Source: Conoideocrella luteorostrata
Taxonomy: Eukaryota; Ascomycota; Sordariomycetes; Hypocreales; Clavicipitaceae
Assembly: GCA_032433595.1 (NCBI GenBank)
Contig: JASWJB010000085.1
Coordinates: forward strand, 1 to 64,000
DNA length: 64,000 nt
Reading direction: 5' to 3'
The notes under the pieces are model-generated. The model did no database searches. It was not told the origin of the DNA and saw only the letters and a program-made list of their open reading frames with translations. Within the stretch, counting starts at the first letter, position 1. Each line of letters starts with the position of its first letter. Shown one piece after another: positions 22,392-32,447 of the stretch. Position numbers and translations under genes: made by a program.

Positions 22392-24371
22392 TTACGTGGC
22401 TGCTCCTGGTTTGACGTATTGAGGCCCTGCTCCGTTTATACCACGGTTATGCTGCTTCAATTGCTCATGGTAATCCAGATCCATATTGTCGTTTGTGTCA
22501 AGCGTCTCCATCGTCGTGGCATCAGAAGTGGTCTGAGCACTGGAGCGAAACGCCCTTCGAATGAAGTTTCGCAGTGTTTGTAGCTCTGCTGCCGATTCAA
22601 CAGGAACCTCAAGTACCTGATCCCTACCCTTAGACTCCAAGGCTGGATGGTTCGAATTTTGCATGGAACTTTGTGTGAAAAGCCGTGTGCCGTATCCAAT
22701 GGCCAATTTCCACCTAAGGTACAACCGTAGTTAGCTTGAATTTCTCTCGCAGCATCCAAAAACGACTTGCAAGAGTCTCGGTCGCCAAGATATTAATGCC
22801 AGTTAGTGGCAAAGGGTTTAACATTGGACGATGCTTACACCCGGACTATGTTTGCTGCCCATTGTCTGAAGACCACCGCAGTGACTGGCATGCAGCTGCA
22901 AATTAGACCAATGCAGATCTCGAGAGTCCTATCAAAGTTTCCTATCAACGCACATGTCACATATACCTTAGGGCAGTTATATCATATGGGCGAACGGAAG
23001 CGAGCACAGAAGCTTACCCATAGAGGAAAAGGAGACTGTTTTCCCAGGTCCGGCCCCCCATTTGCGTGGAAGAATCGTACCGCTCTGCTAGAGACACAAC
23101 AGAAATGGCGCATGCCCTTTAATTCTTTGTCAGTCTAGAACTCAAGTGTAGAATCGGGATGTTGTAAAATCGATTGCCGGCATAACACTCACGCTAATCC
23201 TGTCGAGAAGACAGCACAGCGACTTTGCGCTTCGGGGTTAAATCAAGGCTATACACAAGCCACGACGAAACCACTAAAATGTAAACGTCTGAGATAAGGC
23301 CATACCATCCCTGGACCTTAGATATGATTAAAATATTATTAGAGCACTCAACTTCATGTGCTGTCTCCCAAAGAGGCTTTCCCGAGCGAGCGCATAGACT
23401 GATGTACCCGACGGAAGTAGAGACGTAAAACAAGATACTAGCTATTATACCGAGCCAAATAGCCCAGCGCGCCAAGAGAACAGGCTTAAAGATGCGGTAA
23501 TAGAGCGCGAGAAGTGCCATTTTGGTGAACATGTGGCTCAAGCTGTACAAAATAAGTGCAGCAAAGGTCGTCTGCCGCCATGGCAGGTTAGTTGACATTT
23601 TAGCGAAATGGTCCAAATAGGAACTAAGATGTTTACCTCGATCCAGTAGTGGTTAGTGAGAAGCTCTCCCATTGAAATGTTCCAGCCGTGCCTGCCTTCT
23701 GGCTTATTTCTGGCTGTGCGAAGTCAGCGTACACAAGTAAGATCAATCATGTAGGAAACCTACAAGACAATAAAAGTCCGCAGTACGTGCTAATAGTGAT
23801 CTTGGGTAGATGTTAGCATGATGCGAGTTTTCGCAGTAGGTTTCGACTGGACTGACTGCAGGGACAAAGCAGAGATCTTCAAAAAAATTCTATTAATTTT
23901 CTAGAAATTAATGAAGCTCGATAGACGCCGTTACGTACAATCGTCGACGCCGAGCGATTGTACCAAACGCAGGCGAGCGTAGATTCGGCATGCTACAAAT
24001 ACGGCCATGATGATCAGCAAAGACAACATGCTAGCCTGAACCATTGGAGCTCTGGAGGTGGTGGGGTTGATAAAGTATGGCGTAACCCTAGGGGCAGGAC
24101 GTATCGACGGAGTGGTAACCCCCTCCCAAGAGTCGCTTGAGTCAGAAGCTGTCGCCACCGTCGCGGTAAGGAGAGCTAAGAACAGTTGGAGAGTTGAAAT
24201 GGTGCTCTTCAGTTCAATATCGGAGTGGTATTGAATTCTGCCATAGCACTCGCTCCAGGGCACGAGATGAGATGGTATATTGAGCGCAGTATCGTAACTA
24301 TTTGCCACAACCCAACTACCCCGGTACCCGGTCTTAGCAGCCTCTAAAGATAGCCTTGAACTTTGTCGCAT
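22392..24371 (-). pseudogene. PTH11-type / fungal rhodopsin-domain receptor, decayed
   Basis: Pieces in order on the minus strand: a signal-like segment and first helix (FVACRIYARLRLVQSLGVDD, ending at a GTACGT donor at 23938); a short exon with GRHGWNISMGELLTNHYWIE (around 23640-23715); a four-helix exon from about 23580 (TTFAALILYSL, ALLALYYRIF, LLARWAIWLG, VYILVVSSWLVYSL); ACAISVVSLAERY...TWEN (about 23030-23115); LEICIGLICSCMP (about 22880-22930); and a tail with DNMDLDYHEQLKQ. This is the layout of PTH11-like integral membrane proteins that sense surfaces or hosts. Good donors remain (GTAAGC, GTGTAAG). However, a TAG (23194-23196) stops the four-helix exon just before its donor, and the expected helix between the DD motif and GRHGW is missing. 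I think it is inactive; a better gene model could rescue it. Confidence 0.6.
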
Positions 24372-24972
24372 TTCTGCATAGTCTTGTAGGGAATGATCCG
24401 CTGGCGTCGAATCATTGAGGCCCAGCGGCTACTTCTCTAGCCTTAACTTACTTGATTCCTCCTCGGCCCCCAAAGTCAGAGTGTTGCCCCGAATGTTTGG
24501 TCCAGAACTTCATGTGAATTTGTCAGCTCTAAACACCAATCAGTTGCCGCCACTTCCACACAGGTGCCGGCGGAACTGAGCAACGAGCCTCCTATCTCTG
24601 TCTATATCTCAGTATACATATAGGTAGCTTTAGATGCATGTCAGACCGCCCCCAGCCCAGCAAACCCGCCCGTTCTCGGCATTCTGCTCAGCAAACCATT
24701 CGCAATTGCCAATCACCCGTGGCACAGAGAGTGACTCGGCTCTGCACCCATTGCGCAGCTGTGAGCTATTTATTAAGGGGTATAGGAGGCAGAAACCATC
24801 CTCCCCAAAGACCTAGAGCGAGGCTTGGCTTCCGGCCCCCACCCACGCGGCAATCGCACATGTTGCCGTTCCTGTTTGTGGCCGCAGCCTCTGTACCGGC
24901 GCTTGTTACAGGGCATTGCATCACTCCTAAAATCCCGAGAGGAATCCCGAGAGTGTAACAGGTGCTACAAGA

Positions 24973-25792
24973 TGGCGAAGACTTCTGTCCTTGACGATTA
25001 TACTGCAATCTTTACTACCTCTGCTAGTCATTGGTGTGAACACTAACCAAAAAACGACAAGTCCTATAATGTCGTGCAGGTTGAGGTTATTCCAAAATCT
25101 CAGGAGCGACCCAAAATAATAATGTTGACTAATTTCATAGCTCCAGCACAAGACGCCATATTTTGATGATAGTAGCCCATACCTTGGCACTGACACCACG
25201 AAATTTGATGTTCTGTGGGAGCATCTCTACGATGGTAGGACATCTTTTCTCATTGCAATCACCGGAGAACAACAAAGGGCATGCGGTGGCTAACGGTAAT
25301 CACTTTCGAACGGGTATAATTAGCGTGACCTCCAAGAATGAAGCGTCCAAGCTCCTAAACAGGACTCGAGTCGCACCTAAAACTCCTGACTTCTAACTCA
25401 TACAACTTCAAGTCTTCCACGACCTGCACTGTCTGCATCTCATTCGTAAATGGATGTACATGGACGTCTGCCCCGACCGAGCTGAGTGGGTCAACGGCAC
25501 GTTAAACCATGATACTATCAACGCATTACACGTTGGTATGTCTATCTTTATTTTTGACAGACTCTGAGGCGAAAACACAAACTTGATTACTGCAGATCAC
25601 TGTATCGATGCTCCAAGGCAATCAATCATGCGTACGGGTGACATAACTCCCAGGAGGTTTGCACCTCATGCGAACGAGAGGCAGCATTACGCATATCCTG
25701 CAATTTGCATGACACAAATGTGCCAAGACTTTAGCGCCGTACAAGAATGGGCGAAAGAGAAGCGGGTTGTTGAGTGGAATGCTCAGCTTTGA
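24973..25792 (+). pseudogene. Second UstYa-type gene, broken
   Basis: Frame-by-frame reading gives a membrane helix (WRRLLSLTIILQSLLPLLVIG, about 24973-25035). An acceptor TTTCATAG at 25140 opens an exon with SPYLGTDTTKFDVLWEHLYDG. Next comes TSKNEASKLLNRT (about 25325), the first signature FHDLHC (about 25413), an intron with a GTATGT donor near 25536 and acceptor GCAG, then DHCIDAPRQSIMRTGDITP and CQDFSAVQEWAKEK up to TGA at 25792. Order and motifs match DUF3328/UstYa proteins. Defects: TAA at 25394-25396 exactly where relatives have an aromatic residue before the FH-LHC strand; no ATG in frame before the helix; and a phase mismatch at the 25323 acceptor. The second signature has MRTGD instead of the common MC-GD. 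Confidence 0.65.
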
Positions 25793-27353
25793 TGAAGAGT
25801 GGGAACGGACAAGATTCAACCCTTCTCTACCATAGATGGAGCTTTAATTTGCTAAAGACAGAGTGGGATTTATCCTATCCATCAATTCCACGTTGACGCC
25901 CACACTACGGTCATTAGCGAGGACAGTATCTGAGCAGCAGAAAGGAGGCGAAACGTCTTAGAGTATAGGTTGAGGCTTTGGATAGCCATGCGCTGTATTG
26001 CTAGAGTTGGTATGGGATTTTGGATGCAGTGCCAGCTACAGTGATGTCTTGGCTTACTCGTGGCACTCGTGGAGTCATTTTCTCGTACCAAGTATAGCCT
26101 CAAATTGACAGATCTTGTCTCAGTAATATACGCAAAGTCACACAAATCAGTCTGCAGGATATCTTGAATGAATTCGTCACTGTACACCTACGAGACAGCT
26201 AACCCTCTCGACCCATGATGCAGGGCTCATTCCAATAACCCCATACGACCCATCACCTTTGGACCATATCTTGGTCTTTTCCTGACTTTTCTTGTCAGCC
26301 AAATTCGTATTTCTATTGACTCCCTCGTCTGAATAGATGAAAAGGGGCCTTGAGGCAGCGGGTGCCTTGGATCCAGACAGCTGTACCAGGGATGGTAGCA
26401 TCCCACGACTGCCGATGTGAACCCACTCGGTTGGTCCTGCGTAACTCAGGAGGATGTGGGATAGTCTCAGCGGATGGCGGAGTGGAGGCTGTGCTAAGCC
26501 ACGATCTGATTATTAACTCAAAATGCGGGCAAGACCACAGCGAAAGGGCAATTGATGACCCAGTTGTGAATGGAATTCGTGTATCGCGAACCCTAGGCAA
26601 TCGCTAACTCCACCACACTGCGCGGCATGTGTGTTCTTGTGGAGTTAGCATTTAAGCATGATTGTGGCGCCAACTGCATGTCCTTGAGACGATTGCTGAA
26701 ACTTTAATCTACAAGCTGTGTTTGGCTGTCGGAAATGATTCAAACAAGCCAATTAGGACTGGGCTTTGCTACCGACAATATGCCACCTCTGTATGCTGTT
26801 GGGCTGCCGGGTTTAGCCACAACAGCGTTCGCTGTCAACTGCCTTGCTTGCACGATCACCTAAGATCTGCTGTCGAACTGGCAGAAGAGAAGTGTGAGGT
26901 TTGTCATCTAAAGGATTCCCCAGTTCAGCAAGCATATGCGGGGTGAGGGGTGGATGGGATGCACTGACCACTTAAACCCAAGTATGCAGATATGTCACAG
27001 TAACCTCAGAACTAGGGTTGCTTTAAGTTTTAAAGTATTAATTTACCTGCCAAGGCCTGCGACTATGCGAATGCGTCGGTTTTCGTCCAGTGTGGGGCTA
27101 GATACCCGGCGTCGACTAGCACGAGGTGGTCCGAGTTATCGGACGATCCGGCAATGTGCACTACTAGGCTTAGCATGCTTACACATCATCCGTAGACGTT
27201 TAGTCAACGATGCGAGGCTTCGTTAACCCCTTTCCCGCGATCGTCACCCTTGGCTGTGGGGTATAAGAAGAACGGCAAGTCGCATACAGACCAGCACCAC
27301 ACTACTGATAACATATATGCTTATTGACTTGCTTGCTAAGAACAACTGGTAAT
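25793..27353. other. Intergenic, with weak coding-like traces
   Basis: Minus-strand stretches at 25882-26187 and 26177-26401 read like protein (for example SDEFIQDILQTDLCDFAYIT) in two frames that would need a frameshift to join. I do not recognise them. The rest is unique. Confidence 0.35.
27262..27267 (+). promoter_or_regulatory. Likely TATA box of the binding-protein gene
   Basis: TATAAG 92 bp upstream of the ATG at 27354, in an otherwise GC-mixed stretch. Confidence 0.4.
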
Positions 27354-28497
27354 ATGCTGTCCCTCCTCACCGTGTCGCTTATGCTCGGGCAAGCCCTGGC
27401 TGTTGATCGCACGCTAGGCTTCAATGCCAAACCCACAGTCGAAAACCGAACGCTAGATGACATCCACAAGGCAGCAGTTGCAGAAGGTGGTGTGGTGACG
27501 CTCTGGCACGGAGGCGACGAAGTAGGTCAAATGAACTTCATCAAAGATGCGTTTGAGAAGAAGTTTCCGGGCATGACGCTCAACCTGACAGTCGATCTTT
27601 CTAAATATCATGATGGAAGAGTTGATCAGCAGCTAGCAAGCAACAATGTCTTCGTGGACAGCGTTATGCTACAGACCGTTCATGACTTTCCTCGCTGGGC
27701 TAGAGAAGGTGCTTTAATGAACTACGCGCCGCTGGGCTTCGGTCAAGTTCACCCAACCTTCAAGGACTCTGTTTCCGCCTCCTGGTACGGCGTTGAGCTG
27801 CTGTTTTGGTCCAACGTTTGGAATACAAAGAAGTTGCCAAATGCCAACTTTAGCACCTTCGAGTCCTTCCTTCAGCCCGAGTTCAAGGACAAGCTGGTTT
27901 TGACGTACCCAAACGATGATGATGCAGTCCTGTTTGCATTTGATCAGATGTAAGTTTCCGCGCTAGCCTCCTGGTATTAGACTCGACCGACGAAGTTACT
28001 AACATACCTATAGCATGCAGCAGCACGGCACAGTCTGGTTCGATAAACTGCTTGCTCAGAACCCCATATGGGTTCGCGGAACTGCCACACCCTTAACTCT
28101 TATTAGCCAACCCAACAGCACTGTCGCCGCCACATTCACAACCGCTGTTGGGTTCGACAATATTACGGATATTGCCTCCGCTTTCCCCTCTGACGGCCTT
28201 TTTGTGAGCTGGGCTCAGCGAGGAGCCATCTTGAAAAATGCACCGCACCCCGAGAGCGCAAAACTGCTGACCTCCTTCATGCTTACCACCGAATTCCAAA
28301 AGAGTCTTGGCTGGAGTGTACGCCAGGACGTCGAGCCTCCGACTGGACAGCCTGACGTGATGCACATGCCTAATACAAATCCTACCGGTTTCTCGAATTG
28401 GATGGAGGATCGTGCTAATGTGGAACGATTACGATTTTGGTTTGAGGATCGCATTGGTACTTCGCAGGGGAAGAGTCCTTTGACTGATAATATTTAA
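27354..28497 (+). CDS. Secreted periplasmic-binding-protein homologue (ABC Fe3+/solute SBP type), 359 aa
   Basis: Exons 27354-27949 and 28014-28497; the intron has a GTAAGT donor, TTACTAAC branch and ATAG acceptor. A 16-residue signal peptide (LSLLTVSLMLGQALA) is followed by a two-lobed binding-protein fold. VVTLWHGGDEVGQMNFIKDAFEKKFPG is the classic first strand-helix of family 1/6 solute-binding proteins; VDSVMLQTVHDFPRWAREG and WYGVELLFWSNVWNT follow. Bacteria use such proteins to feed ABC importers with iron or polyamine-like ligands. Fungi carry related secreted proteins without a partner importer, so a scavenging or binding role outside the cell is inferred. N-glycosylation sites and a proper spliceosomal intron show it is fully fungal now, whatever its ultimate origin. 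Confidence 0.85.
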
Positions 28498-29330
28498 GAT
28501 GCATGCTAGAACGAGCTCGATTTAGGGTAGTGTAGATAACTTTTATAGCAAACGGGATTTTCCTTCCTATACAGGTTTCTGCTCACACCTATGTTTGATG
28601 AGGCAAGGTCCTTAACAATCGCTCTGGATCTACGCTACCTACGCCGACGTTTCCAGACATGCCCCATATTAAATATGAGAGAAGACAGGAAGATGTTACT
28701 CCCTACGTATTTAGGGCAATCGTAAGTAGAAAATGCGAAATATGAAGTAAAACTTGGAGACAGTCACATGGGTTGGGCCGCGATTACCCGAGATGCCAGC
28801 CAGTTACTAAGACGTGTGTCTAAGTCAACTACGTAAAGCATCACCGGCAAGTCAGACAGCCGAGACACTATAGCTATTTTCTCGATTACAACGAGCGGGA
28901 TTACTAGCAAGGATACTACTGGCGGACATCTTCCGCGGCGGCTCGACGGTTGCACAGCCGGTATGAGACATAATGAGCTGCATGCATTAACATCACAATC
29001 AAGGTGGGGATCCACGCATCTCGGTCTAATGAGCTGATTGCTGTCCACAAGGGTGTGAATATCTCAAGTAATGTGTAGGATTCTGATGTAGTAACCACTA
29101 TCAAGGGCTGGTTTATAATGCCGATCATGCCGTTGGATCCGGCTAGATCATCACTGCCACTACTTCTCTTCGCAACTATATATACCAGCATCCCATTGCA
29201 TTTTGACCGACCTACATTCCATTGGAATAAGCACTTTCATATAGCTTCCACCCGACAAATACCAACAGCCTTACATCTCCAGTTTTTCTCCCCTCTTACA
29301 CCTCATCTTCTTGGTGCCCTAAAAACCAAT
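28498..29330. other. Intergenic and effector promoter
   Basis: No gene. A CTATATATACC box lies at about 29176-29186 and a CT-rich run (TTTCTCCCCTCTTACACC) just before the ATG at 29331; both suit a fungal promoter. Confidence 0.5.
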
Positions 29331-29768
29331 ATGAAGCTTTCCGCTGCCACGCTTGCTCTCTTCGCAGCTCTTGGCCTTGCCTCCCCGACCGGCTCCTCCG
29401 GCGCCATGGCCGAGGTTCGTGATATCGATCGGCGCTGCGGCGTGCAGAGCACCGAGCGCGATAAGGAGTGCCCTCCGGGTTTCTGCTGCTCAAGCATTGG
29501 CTACTGCGGCAGGACGCCTGACCACTGTGGCAAGTACCAGGGCAAGGATTGCCAAAAGGATTTCGGCACTTGCTACTCTTTCAAGGCGAGAGAAAACCAG
29601 CAATGCGGCATCGTCCCGGGTGTCTACCCCTTCCCCGCTGTGTATCTGGGCTGTGCCGAGGGGCTCTGCTGCTCGAGCGCTGGGTACTGCGGTAGTACGC
29701 CCGAGCACTGCGGCTCGTATAAGGGGGGTAATTGCCAGCCCAACTTTGGGCGATGTGATAAAGTGTGA
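29331..29768 (+). CDS. Secreted double hevein-domain (CBM18) chitin-binding protein, 145 aa
   Basis: ATG 29331 starts directly with a signal peptide (KLSAATLALFAALGLAS); an upstream in-frame ATG would bury it. Two type-1 chitin-binding (hevein, CBM18) modules follow, Cys36-Cys81 and Cys92-Cys142. Each has the CCSS-GYCG-TP-HCG core with the aromatic/Ser chitin-contact positions kept. No catalytic domain is attached. Such lectin-like proteins shield fungal walls from chitinases or bind host/fungal chitin. An intact two-module effector of this size suits a pathogen or mycoparasite. No introns. The 3' flank is ordinary. Confidence 0.9.
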   Translation: MKLSAATLALFAALGLASPTGSSGAMAEVRDIDRRCGVQSTERDKECPPGFCCSSIGYCGRTPDHCGKYQGKDCQKDFGTCYSFKARENQQCGIVPGVYPFPAVYLGCAEGLCCSSAGYCGSTPEHCGSYKGGNCQPNFGRCDKV

Positions 29769-31486
29769 ATACGCGAAGTCGAAGGATCGCCAAGGGGTGG
29801 CAAGTCGCGCCGAAACAAATTGTCTCTAGGAGAGGAACTTGGCTCTTGAGTGTTCCTAAGGAGCAATAGTCTAGGAACAGGGGCAGCCCTGGCATAGCCC
29901 CTACGCGACTGCGTGTAGAGATATTAGTCTGCACATGCTATTGCAAATATTCTATTTAAGTAGCTTAAGAGTATTCTCAGGAATGTATTGTTTTTGTGCA
30001 AAGTCAGATTGCGTCCTTGATTTATACTGTAGAAAATGAGACGGACTTGCATGGTGGTACTAATATTAATAAAACTACTTTTTCGCTCTCAAGGCGCACG
30101 CCAACTTTGAAAGAAAGATTGTAGCGGAAGGAACGGGGGAGTTATGAGCAAAATAATATACCGAGTATAAATTTATTATCACGCAACACCAGCCAAATTT
30201 GGCTTGTTAGCATGCAGCAGCCAAAACAGGCCTTCATAAAAAGACGCAGTAGAGTGTACATTGCACTGTGCTAAGCTACATTATGCTACTACCGATGGGT
30301 CGCGACAATAATATGCACCTCTCTACTCTGGACTTCGTACTCCGTAAAAGACTTGCCCAGTGTATGGAGTGCTCCGTGCATGAGCGCCAAATCGCTTTAG
30401 ACTCTGCACTCCAAAGAGCGGTAGCAGCTACTCTTGCCGCATAATGAGCCACAGCCTGTGAGGAGAAAGACACGTACGTCGCTGCGAGTCAGTTCTGGCG
30501 TCAATCGCGCCGTAGCGTAGCATTTTCATCTGTTCAAGTCAATAACTTCCAAAAGCCAACAAACAGGCTGAAAAGGAGGGTTCTTGCCACTCTACGGAGT
30601 ACTCCGTAACGCTACCAGTCTCGGCGGGTTCTAAAAACACGCCCAATCATACACTGTGGGTTGCAGTATTCACACCTTAGCGGCCTACAGATTACGGAGT
30701 ACGGAGTACAAGACGGCAAGTTGTCACTTTTGGTATATGAAGTGAACTGCCTCAGTGTAAGCCCCCGTATGATTTAGTTTGGTTTTCTCCATCGTACCTA
30801 CGCGGTACAAGCACGGGTGCAGGCAATCATCCAGGGAAAGAAAACAAATATGCAGGTCGACCTTAGGAATCAAATGCACGGCCTTTACTCCGTAAAGACG
30901 TCGTTCTCAGTGGAAAGTACACCCCACCCCATCCCCCACCACAAAAAAAACACTCTCCACTTCTGCAACTAGGCCGAGTCCCGTATTTTCAACCATCAGG
31001 CGATCATTGCTTGAACCTTCCCTATAAGGATCAACAAATGAACTTAAAAGATATGATATTGACCGGGGAGACGCGGCAGGCTAGTCTCAATGCAACCCAC
31101 ATGTCAGATGGGCCTCGGATCTCGTCCAGCTCATACCATATGACGTTCAGTCACTACGTCTAGCTGACCGTTTATATGCTGCGATATTGGAGTCTCGAAT
31201 AGTTAGGTCATTGGTGGAGCATGAAATGATAGGACGTTGCTTCATGGAGTGTTTGGCAAAATGAGGATGTCTATCATACCTTCGTAAGAAGATAGTTACT
31301 AAGATAAAAATACTACAAAATTTGACACTGCGGGCGATTTCCGCCAATGACTGCAATTAGCTTTTCACCTGAAACCTCTCCAGCAGCCAGAGTTTGTATT
31401 TCGTCAATGATTCCCTCTAACCCATTTTTCCAATATAACCGTAATATAACCGTAGGATGCACTAACAATTTGGCAGAGTCTAATAA
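29769..31486. other. Intergenic, rich in CGGAGTA palindromes
   Basis: No gene. It holds the perfect 16-bp palindrome TACGGAGTACTCCGTA (30593-30608), a tandem TACGGAGTACGGAGTAC (about 30693) and single ACTCCGTA words near 30344 and 30890. Confidence 0.6.
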
Positions 31487-32447
31487 TCACTGAACGATTG
31501 GTATGTATCGCATGCCCAGCGCCAGCTTCTCGGGGTTCCCAGGCCTGTGGTACATCGCATCGCCGAGCTTAGTGTCTTGTCCAAACATCTCTGCCGCAAG
31601 CACAAACTTGGCTGCAATAGCCCTCCGCTTCGCGATCTGCGCATCGGGGACATGCTCAAGCGAGGCACACACCGACCACCCGGCCGCTGGATGGCTTCGT
31701 ATCATGTCGCCACGTTGGCCCCGTGCTGATACAATCCAGTGCATATTTTATTCTGTCCCCTGTTTGTGTCTTGATGTCCCCGACAACATCTGGTGATACT
31801 AGGTCCCGGACAACAGACGCTCCTCTCCGTCGTACCAGATCAAAGTTGCGCGGTGACCACAGAGCAATTGGTTCGTAGCCCGATAGCCTCAAGAGTTGCG
31901 TGGCGATAGTCCCGGTAGCGGTGCGAAAGAAGAGGATCATCAGGGTTTGCCTGCCAGGCCCAGTACATCCTGCGCCCAGAATGCCATGATGCACGTTGCA
32001 ATCGCGGTTCCCTAGCGTTGCCGCTTCCACAGGACTCATCGCCCCCTGTACGTGCTTGTAGGGTGTCGACTCTTTTATTAGGGTTACCAGCGGAGGCCGT
32101 AAGAGCAAATCTGCACGGGTGCGTACGTATTCGGTAAAAGCGCCGTTCGCAAGTCAATGCTCCACAGCGCCACACACAACATCGCCCAGCCGCAGGTTTG
32201 TCGCCGTGTTGTCATCCTCCGCTCTTTGAACCACGGTGCCGCAGAAATCTGTCCCAACTCGAGCCCCTTGAAAAAGCAAATTGGCCTCAACCTTGTTGTC
32301 GGAAGGACTGAGGGCAACAGCGTTCGTTTAAACCAGTATATAGCCAGGCGGCAGCGTTGGGACAGCTGCCCCGTCGACGATATAGAGCTTGCCGTTCTCG
32401 CCTTGTTGCACGACGCGTTGGCTAGAGGGAATCTTCAGGTGTGTCAT
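31487..32447 (-). pseudogene. MDR / trans-enoyl-reductase-type oxidoreductase, dead
   Basis: ATG 32447 opens THLKIPSSQRVVQQGENGKLYIV, then PPGYILV-TNAVALSPSDNK, a GTDFCGTVV strand, a nucleotide-binding helix TGTIATQLLRLSGYEPIALWSPRNFDLVRRRGA, and RIKYALDCIS. This is the medium-chain (zinc-free) oxidoreductase pattern of PKS partner enoyl reductases of the LovC type and related ToxD-like enzymes. It is broken by TAA (32328-32330, codon 40), TGA (32154-32156, codon 98) and at least one frameshift near 31740, after which PDAQIAKRRAIAAKFV and ALGMRYIPIV finish the C-terminal domain. It lies about 3-4 kb outside the PKS cluster, on its MFS side. It may be a lost cluster member or an unrelated decayed gene. 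Confidence 0.75.

Noticed and set aside
24859..24957. Short frame with a signal-like peptide ending GH (LPMO-like start)
   Set aside because: Only 32 codons, and no further AA9 sequence follows; coincidence is likelier.
29118..29330. Longer N terminus for the CBM18 protein
   Set aside because: It would place 71 residues before a perfect signal peptide and covers the TATA box.
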